Assembly: GCA_019454045.1 (NCBI GenBank)
Contig: SKCR01048523.1
Coordinates: 1 to 64,000, forward strand
Direction of reading: 5' to 3'
Length of the DNA: 64,000 bases
Source: Zanthoxylum bungeanum
Taxonomy: Eukaryota > Streptophyta > Magnoliopsida > Sapindales > Rutaceae
Shown here: in pieces, positions 57,103-64,000 of the stretch
How the letters are laid out: the number at the start of each line of letters is the position of its first letter
How positions within the stretch are numbered: the stretch's first letter is position 1
Notes under the pieces: model-generated
Seen by the model: the letters and a program-made list of their open reading frames with translations, nothing else
What the model was told of the DNA's origin: nothing
Databases searched by the model: none
Program-made: the position numbers and the translations under genes

Positions 57103-59055
57103 TGTAGGCATTGCATTTTTACACATTAGCCCAATGATGAGTCTCGTATGGAGGCAACTACTTCTTTAGTCATGAAAGCCGCAGGAAACGGACGTTGGAA
57201 GGGTAAAGTTGGAAAATGGAATTTTTGTTGGATTTAACCTCGTTGTTTAGCTTCAGTTGCTTGTTGGACTTCCGTTTCAAAGCTTATCTTAGGCCCAAAA
57301 CCCCCATAGACCACCTACCAAACCCAAACCAAACCCAAAATACCCAAACCAAACCCAAATACCAAAGTAGAACCAAGTCAAACCAAAGCCCACACCCATA
57401 TAGCCTTATTCACGCCCATGGCTTCCTAGATTAGGGATATGCACATTTATCACATGCTAAAATCAAGTCAAATCCCTTCCTATTTAAAATAAATCTCATA
57501 GATCCCTTTCCTAATCAAAAGCAATCACCATCCTAAATAAGGAGATTCATTCCTTGTGAGATACAAATTAGGAGATGTCACCATCAATGAGAAATCCTTC
57601 TCCTATTCAAATTAGGAAAGTCTTCTCTCTTTGCCTATAAAAAGAGGCCTTCACCCCCCATTCAAAACCTAGCACACATACTCCCCCAAGCACGTCCCAA
57701 ACACTTTCTCAAGCCTCCTTGCAAGTCCAAAACCTCCTTGAAGCCTCCTTGCACGTCCAAAACCTCCTGGAAGCCTCCATTGCCGCATCATTCATCATTC
57801 ACCAACACCCTTCACGCCTAAGCCCCTTTTCACAGCCCTCCATTGCCGAGTTCTAGCCACCATTCACAGCCCTAAAACACCTTAAAATAAGCCTCAAATA
57901 CAGCCCCAAAGTCGCACAAACGACCCCCCATTCACAGCTCCAATTCAGCGCCCAAAACAGTCCCGAAACACCCCTCACTGCACCTTGAACTGCACAGTTT
58001 CGTCCCCTGTTCTGGTCAGTTCTTGTTGCGTCTTTAACCCATAAAACAGTCCTAAAATCACCTAAACACCATCGCAAAAACCTCCATAAAGTTTCCCTAA
58101 AAAATCCCCACAAACGCACCTCCCTAAGCCTTCAAAATCACCCAAAACAGTCCGCTAAACCATCAAGACAGTGACCTGAAACGTAGCAGCGAAACAGCAG
58201 CGAAACGGACTTAAAACAGCAGCCCGAACAACAAAACAGCGGGGAAAGATGTTGAGTTGGTGAAACAAAAGAGTTGCGGATCATTCACCCTTCCAACGGA
58301 CGTGTAACGCCCTTTCATTAGACGACAAAAGAGGTTAGACCTGAGGGCACCCTTTTTACTTATCTTCTTTATTTTTGTTTTATTTATTTTGATATATAAT
58401 TGCATGAGAGTCGTTTGAAGCATGATGTGATTGTTGGATGAGCGGGATATGTGTTCCCTTTTGTGGTATATCGGATGGAAACCCGGACGTAAATTCCATA
58501 GCCGATTCCGAATGGACGGTAGTATGGTCTGCACTCGGGATACAATGCCACGTACCACTTAAGACACATGCATCTCGTCTCATCCTAACTTGTATTTGAG
58601 CATGTTATAGTCTTTAGGTTATTTGTTTATTATTTAAAGCATGGTTTAATTTAGTTTGTTATTTATTTGTTAAAGCATGTTTAGGTTGTCCATTATGCAT
58701 GTTCTTAGTTTATGATGCGTTTGGGTAATGATTTATACATGTTGATTTAATGGTTCAATATGCTTGTTGCGTTACATTGCGTGAAATTATTTGGATGAAA
58801 GCATGTTAGATCTAAGTACCCTTGAGCATGAATGATGAATAGATTCGGTTAGTTTATTGCACAAATTATATCATCACAAGTGACATAAGTAAGGGACCAT
58901 TCCGAACCCAACGGTTTGAGGTCTTCCCTTGCGAGGGGTGAGTGCGACCTTAAATATTTGTCCCGGTTCACACCGGGTGGCGACTCCATGTTATTTCGTA
59001 CTTCCCAGCTAGGCCGCGAGCCTAGAACAGCGTCGCCAGATTTCTGTTGTCTACA
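57103..59055 (+). repeat. G3 5' LTR
   Basis: TGTAGGCATTGC to ttgtctaca, 1953 bp. The start is fixed by the copy at 63820. The end is inferred from the primer-like site that follows. It carries a TATA box at 57636-57644 and short repeats of aagcctccttgca(a/c)gtcc between 57710 and 57780. Confidence 0.78.
57636..57644 (+). promoter_or_regulatory. TATA box of G3 5' LTR
   Basis: TATAAAAAG in tgcctataaaaagaggcc, about 533 bp into the LTR, followed by a C-rich region expected to hold the transcript start. Confidence 0.65.
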
Positions 59056-59057
59056 GT

Positions 59058-59076
59058 CTGGCGACTCCACTGGGGA
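59058..59076 (+). other. G3 primer-binding site (Tat/Ogre type)
   Basis: CTGGCGACTCCACTGGGGA, two bases after the LTR end. I recall this form from Tat/Ogre elements, where a tRNA-Arg is the proposed primer. The tRNA identity is not shown here. Confidence 0.6.
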
Positions 59077-60027
59077 TATTAGAGAATTGGCCTCGAAATA
59101 ATGTCTTGTGATGTTTATGATTTGTGCTTTAGTTAATCGTTTCTATAGTAGGTTGAAAGGTGTGTAATCAAAGGCTTTGTTAGAGCTAGGTGATGGTTGG
59201 GTGTCTTCCTTCACTCAATACCTTTTCATAAGGAAAAGCTGTGAAGACACCGAGATAATCATTACTTGTAGCTCGTTGTGACAGACTAGTTTGGAGGACT
59301 CGTTGTTTATTCCTGACACCAAGCGATAAGAGCCTAAGGGGCTTGGGTACTTAAGAGAGCCTCGCTCCACCCTCCCTCTGGGGAATCTACAACGGGAAAT
59401 CCATTCGACAGTTAGTCACACACCGTAACTCGTTGGCACGTACCGTAAGGTATAAAAAAGGTGCGCTCACTTGGTCGCTTGAACCCTTGAGTGGGGAGTC
59501 CTAGTTGTGGGCAATCCTTCGTCAATGAGAGCCTTTGTCCGTAATCCCGAAAACCCACATGTGAACCTTAGTCGTAGAACTAGTAGAAATCATTTCTTTA
59601 TGTTTATGTTTTGGACCATTGTCATTTGGATTCAGTTGGACTTGTTGTCATGAAGTATGGGCTTGTTGGGCCATTTAAACTGGGACGAGTCTGTGCTTTA
59701 TGGCAATCGGGCCAAAAGTTTCCAAAATGTTGATGGGCCAACTAGTGTAAAATTCTTATGACTTATATATCCCATACATCGCACACATCTCATGCATCTC
59801 ATGCATACATGCATCATATTAACCCTCGTGTCTTAAAAGCCATCATAGATATCCGTTGGGTTAGGAAAAATAAGACTTGTCGAAGAAGAGTTTAACAAAC
59901 ATGGATATCGAGGAAAGGAAACCGAGGAACAGAGAACTTTACTACAATGATAGAAAGACCATTGGGGGCCTTCAAAAAGAAAAAAAAAAGAAAAAAAAAA
60001 AAAAGAAAAAAAAAAGAAGAAAAAAAT
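59077..60027 (+). other. G3 leader ending in an A/G tract
   Basis: Non-coding. 59165-59420 is shared with 41970-42240, including the invariant ctccaccctccctctgggga. A tract of A with single G bases fills about 59974-60027. In an autonomous relative, gag would be expected in this interval. Confidence 0.6.
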
Positions 60028-60800
60028 TGTTGTTTGTTTTTAGTCTTTGATAGTTAGACATAAGTCCGATGATGAAATTGATTGCTTTAAGGTGAAACCT
60101 TAGAAACGATAAACTCTTGATGTACTTTTATCTGATACTTTGATTGATTGATCTATGATAGACTCGTAAGCACTTCACTATAGGTTCTTAGCGGTGAAAA
60201 CCTGAGTAGTTGGCAAGGTGACTAGTTGAAGAAATTGTAGGTTGGTGAATGACCGTTTGCTTAGATGTCTATCTTGATTTGCTTATGTTATGATGTGTGG
60301 TATGGTTGAAAATGAAAGAAAAGTCTCTAAAGAAAAGAATTAAACCACCTATAACCAATAAGCGTGAAGCTACCCATGGGCAAGTATTAGGACCACCATG
60401 AGGAGAAATGCTACCTTAAAGGGTAGGTGTGTTGAAAAAAAAATAAAGAGAAAAAAAAAAGAGAAAAAAGAAGTTCAAAATGAAAAGAAAAAAAAGAAAG
60501 AGATAAAAGAGAAAGAAAACCATACCACATTGAGCACAGAAAAGCAACTGCAGGCATAATTGAGACATCTAGGTTGGTTTGACCCATCGATCCCGATTAT
60601 TGACGAAATCATTGAGTTAGCTTACTTGGGGATGAATCTGCAAAGGAACCTTTGCACACACACACTTTGAGTATGGCATAGATCATTTATTCAAAGACTT
60701 GGATTTGAGTTGCATTGAGTGTTTTGAAGGTTCTCTGGTTTCATTACTGAGCATTCTTTGAGGACAATGATATGTATAACTATTGGACTATTTCGTAGAA
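60028..60800 (+). other. Non-coding block shared with G1
   Basis: Aligns in order with 20337-21060: tagatgtctatc, gaagctacccatgggc, ggaccaccatgaggagaaat, gctaccttaaagggtaggtg, and ctttgaggacaatgatatg near the end. No long frame on either strand. A/G-rich runs interrupt it at 60437-60515. Confidence 0.75.
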
Positions 60801-61149
60801 TGTGATATAGCATGATGATATGGAAGGCCCCACCATGTGGTTCATCTTGATCAAGTACAAAACAGCAAAGAGCAGAAAGCTAAATCAAGATTGGGGGCGA
60901 CCAGTCTACTACATCGTGAATCAGGGACATAACAAGATATTGGGTCATGAGACTGGAGAGAAGACTTAGCAATCACCTGGAGAACTGGCGGAAGACTTAA
61001 CCCAACGGAATAGCAAATTCATTCATGCATGCATGCATACACGTAACATATTTTGCATTCTTTTTTGTGTTTGTTTTTTATTCACAGGTTTCAAAGAAGA
61101 AAAAGAGAAAGCGGCAAAGACAAGTAAACCATAATCAGCAACATATGAG
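60801..61149 (+). other. G3 spacer with CATG microsatellite
   Basis: Non-coding link between the shared block and the arrays, with catgcatgcatgcat at about 61024-61038. Confidence 0.5.
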
Positions 61150-61740
61150 TAATAGTTTTGGGGATAAGTCTCAGGGTCGAGGCCCATATCAGCAATTTCG
61201 GGAATGAATCCCAGGGTTGAGGCCCACGTCAGTATCAGTCTGGGGGCGAGCCCACATCAGTATCAACTCAAGGCTGAGGCCCACATCATCAGAATTTTGG
61301 AATGAATCCCAGGGCTGAGGCCCACATCGTCAGATTTTGCAATGAATCCCAGGGCTGAGGCCCATCGTCAGAATTTGGAATGAATCCCAGGGCCGAGGCC
61401 CACGTCTTTAGAATTTGGAATGAATCCCAGGGCCGAGGCCCACGTCTTCAGAATTTGGAATGAATCCCAGGGCCGAGGCCCATGTCGTCAGAATTTGGAA
61501 TGAATCTCAGGGCCGAGGCCTACATCAGCATCAGTTTAGGGCGAGGCCCACATCAACATCAGTTTGGGGCGAGGACCGTATTAGCATCAATATCAGTCTT
61601 TCCGGGTAAGGCACTCTGGGGGCGAGGCCCATATCTTTATCAGTATCAGCATTACCAGGTATGGCATTCTGGGGGCGAGGCCCATTTTACATCAGATCAG
61701 TTCTGCCAGATATAGCACTCTGGGGGGAGAGGCCCACATT
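61150..61740 (+). repeat. Tandem array 1, ~40-bp unit
   Basis: The word aatgaatccc recurs at 61341, 61379, 61419, 61459 and 61499, with agggccgaggcccacgtc after it; more diverged units lie on both sides. The right part changes to gggggcgaggcccacatc units. Confidence 0.85.
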
Positions 61741-61749
61741 ACATCATAT

Positions 61750-62300
61750 CAATTTAGTCCAGGAATGGACACCCCAAGAATGGCACACCAGGAATGGACA
61801 GCTCAAGAATGAGCACGCCGGGAATGGCACTCCGAGAATGGATCAGAGTTCTAGAATGAACAAGCCAGGAATGGTAATCCGAGAATGGATCAGAGTTCGA
61901 GAATGAACAAGCCGGGAATGGTAATCCGAGAATGGATCAGAGTTCGAGAATGAACAAAGCCGAGAATGGCACTCCGAGAATGGATCACAGTTAGAGAATA
62001 AACAATCCGAGAATAGCACTCCGAGAAAGTAGCACAGTTCGAGAATGAACAAGCCGAGAATGGCACTCTGAGAATGGAGCACAGTTCGAGAATGAACAAG
62101 ACGAGAATGGCACTCCGAGAATAGAGCACAGCTCAAGGATGAGCACGTCGAGAATGGCAGGCCGGGAATGGCACTCCGAGAATGGAGATATAGTCCGGGA
62201 ATGGACAGCTCAAGAATGAGCACGCCGAGGATGGCACGCCGGGAATGGCACTCCGAGAATGGACACGCCGAGAATGACACGCCGGTATGGCACTCTGGGG
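61750..62300 (+). repeat. Tandem array 2, ~47-bp unit
   Basis: gagaatggatcagagtt recurs at 61834, 61881 and 61928, built from shorter words such as gaatggcactccgag and gagaatgaacaagccg. Frames through it are repeat-encoded and not a gene. Confidence 0.85.
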
Positions 62301-62329
62301 GCGAGACCCACATCATTATCAGCATCAGT

Positions 62330-63700
62330 TTTTTTTTTCGGGAATGGCACTTCGGGTATGGAGACATCAGTATCAGATCAGCCAAGTACGGCACTCCGGG
62401 TATGGAGACATCAGTATCAGATCAGCCAGGTACGGCACTCCGGGTATTGAGATATCAGTTTTGCCAGGTACGGCACTCCAGGTATGGAGATATCACAAAT
62501 TGCGACACCCTAGGTACGGGGTTAGCATTCAGACATTTGTGGCTCTCTAGGTACGGAGACGTCACCGCGACACCCTAGGTACGGGGTTAGCATTCAAACA
62601 TTTGTGGCTCTCTAGGTACGGAGACGTCACCACGACACCCTAGGTACCGGGTTAGCACTCAGACATTTATGGCTCTCTAGGTACGGAGACGTCACCGCGA
62701 CACCCTAGGTACGGGGTTAGCACTCAGACATTTGTGGCTCTCTAGGTACGGAGACGTCACCGCGACACCCTAGGTACGGGGTTAGCATTCAGACATTTGT
62801 GGCACTCTAGGTACGGAGGCGTCACTGCGAAACCCTAGGTACGGGGTTAGCATTCAGACATTTGTGGCTCTCTAGGTACGGAGACGTCACCGCGACACCC
62901 TATGTACGGGGTTAGCATTCAAACATTTGTGGCTCTCTCGATATGGAGACGTCACTGCGACACCCTAGGTATGGGGTTAGCATTCAGACCACAGCGACGC
63001 CCTAGGTATGAGGTTAGCACGCCAGGTACGGCATGTGGACTATTCAAGCATTTGTGGCTCTCTAGGTACGGAGACGTCACTGCGACACCCTAGGTACGGG
63101 GTTAGCATTCAGACCACAGTGACGCCCTAGGTACGGGGTTAGCACGCCAGGTACGACATGTGGACTATTCAGACATTTGTGGCTCTCTAGGTACGGAGAC
63201 GTCACTGCGACACCCTTGGTACGGGGTTAGCATTCAGACATTTGTGGCTCTCTAGGTATTGAGACGTCACCGCGACACCCTAGGTACGGGGTTAGCATTC
63301 AGACCACAGTGATGCCCTAGGTACGGGGTTAGCACGCCAGGTACGACATGTGGACTATTCTGACATTTCTGGCTCTCTAGGTACGGAGACGTCACTGCGA
63401 CACCCTAGGTACGGGGTTAGCATTCAGACATTTGTGGCTCTCTAGGTATTGAGACGTCACCGCGACACCCTAGGTACGGGGTTAGCATTCAGACGACAGT
63501 GACACCCTAGGTACGGGGTTAGCACGCCAGGTACGGCATGTGGACTATTCAGACATTTGTGGCTCTCTAGGTACGGAGACGTCACTGCGACACCCTAGGT
63601 ACGGGGTTAGCATCCAGACAACCAACATCATCACTGCGGCACTCTAGGTACGGAGACGCAACCGCGACGCCCTAGGTACGGGGTTTAGCATTATCAATTC
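62330..63700 (+). repeat. Tandem array 3, 65-bp unit with longer-order variants
   Basis: gacaccctaggtacgggg-type starts fall at 62504, 62569, 62634, 62699 and 62764, exactly 65 bp apart. Further right, units alternate with a variant containing cacgccaggtacg.catgtgg, giving a longer higher-order repeat. Every unit carries two ctaggtacgg words. Confidence 0.92.
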
Positions 63701-63805
63701 AGCACAGCAGGCAGACCAGGTGACAGCTGGCGAGCCAGGTAAGTAAAAATTCATTGCACGTACTTTGATAGAATTGTCATTGTCACACACTGCACAAGTC
63801 CCATC

Positions 63806-63819
63806 AAAGTGGGGGCGAC
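63806..63819 (+). other. G3 polypurine tract
   Basis: AAAGTGGGGGCGAC directly before the LTR copy at 63820. Confidence 0.8.
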
Positions 63820-64000
63820 TGTAGGCATTGCATTTTTACACATTAGCCCAATGATGAGTCTCGTATGGAGGCAACTACTTCTTTAGTCATGAAAGCCGCG
63901 GGAAACGGACGTTGGAAGGGTAAAGTTGGAAAATGGAATTTTTGTTGGATTTAACCTCGTTGTTTAGCTTCAGTTGCTTGTTGGACTTCCGTTTCAAAGC
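63820..64000 (+). repeat. G3 3' LTR, first 181 bp (truncated by window)
   Basis: Matches 57103-57283 with a single difference (gccgcgggaa against gccgcaggaa). Confidence 0.93.

Larger units (their letters stand above)
57103..64000 (+). mobile_element. G3: non-autonomous Tat/Ogre-like gypsy element (runs off the window)
   Basis: The order is 5' LTR (57103-59055), primer-like site (59058-59076), leader, purine-rich tracts, conserved non-coding block (60028-60800), three tandem arrays (61150-63700), polypurine tract (63806-63819) and the start of the 3' LTR (63820-64000). The 181 LTR bases that can be compared differ at one position. No gag, protease, RT or integrase motif occurs in the 4.76-kb interior on either strand. 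Clade assignment rests on the primer site, 3' arrays and the block shared with G1. Confidence 0.82.

Noticed and set aside
61843..62394. 183-residue minus-strand frame rich in Cys, Ser and Leu
   Set aside because: It is a translation of tandem array 2 and repeats with the DNA unit. No start context, domain or conservation.
62330..63700. Regular 65-bp repeats resembling a CRISPR array
   Set aside because: The whole unit repeats with no unique spacers, no cas genes are near, and it lies inside a plant retroelement. It is a tandem array.

Overview
This window is plant nuclear DNA, very probably angiosperm and plausibly a eudicot (inference from element types and AT-rich composition), from a repeat-packed intergenic or heterochromatic region. 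I see no host protein gene, rRNA, tRNA or CRISPR. Nearly everything assignable is LTR retrotransposon, stacked by nested insertion. Element names (A-G3) are mine.

Left block (1-22499). A Ty3/gypsy element of Athila/Tat type (G1, +) starts before the window. Its 5' LTR remnant is at 1-404, its gag/protease remnants are at 18206-19610 and its 3' LTR is at about 21114-22499. G1 was broken by a Ty1/copia element E0 (-, 405-18205, 3' end lost). E0 was in turn broken by a relative, E1 (+, 919-10865), which has both LTRs, a primer-binding site, a polypurine tract and near-matching target duplications. E0 and E1 share the same lesions in protease and reverse transcriptase, so E1 probably moved using another element's proteins.

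Middle block (22500-31217). This holds a gypsy fragment G2 (-) whose LTR (about 23762-24530) has a primer site and gag on one side and a polyprotein tail on the other. About 3 kb follows with nothing recognisable. Then come a decayed gypsy gag at 27709-28177 and a copia LTR with primer site, F (28916-30727).

Right block (31213-57102). Copia element A (+, 31218-41914, TSD CAAGG) has long gag, PR-INT and RT-RH reading frames separated by frameshifts. A small rearranged element D (42494-43283, TSD TGATT) carries a 107-bp palindrome. Element C (-, from 43369) is a relative of E0/E1, and it is split by B (-, 45971-56254, TSD TATGA), a close relative of A in opposite orientation.

Far right (57103-64000). 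G3 is a Tat/Ogre-like gypsy element with 5' LTR, a primer-like site, a polypurine tract and the first 181 bp of a nearly identical 3' LTR, but no gag or pol. Its interior is leader, a non-coding block shared with G1, and three tandem arrays (about 40-, 47- and 65-bp units).

How the parts relate: A/B are the only copies with nearly complete coding content and are the likely type of protein donor for the E0/E1/C/D family, whose LTRs and leaders are homologous to theirs. Single-base indels dominate many of the differences seen by eye, so sequencing or assembly error should be excluded before treating every frameshift as real.
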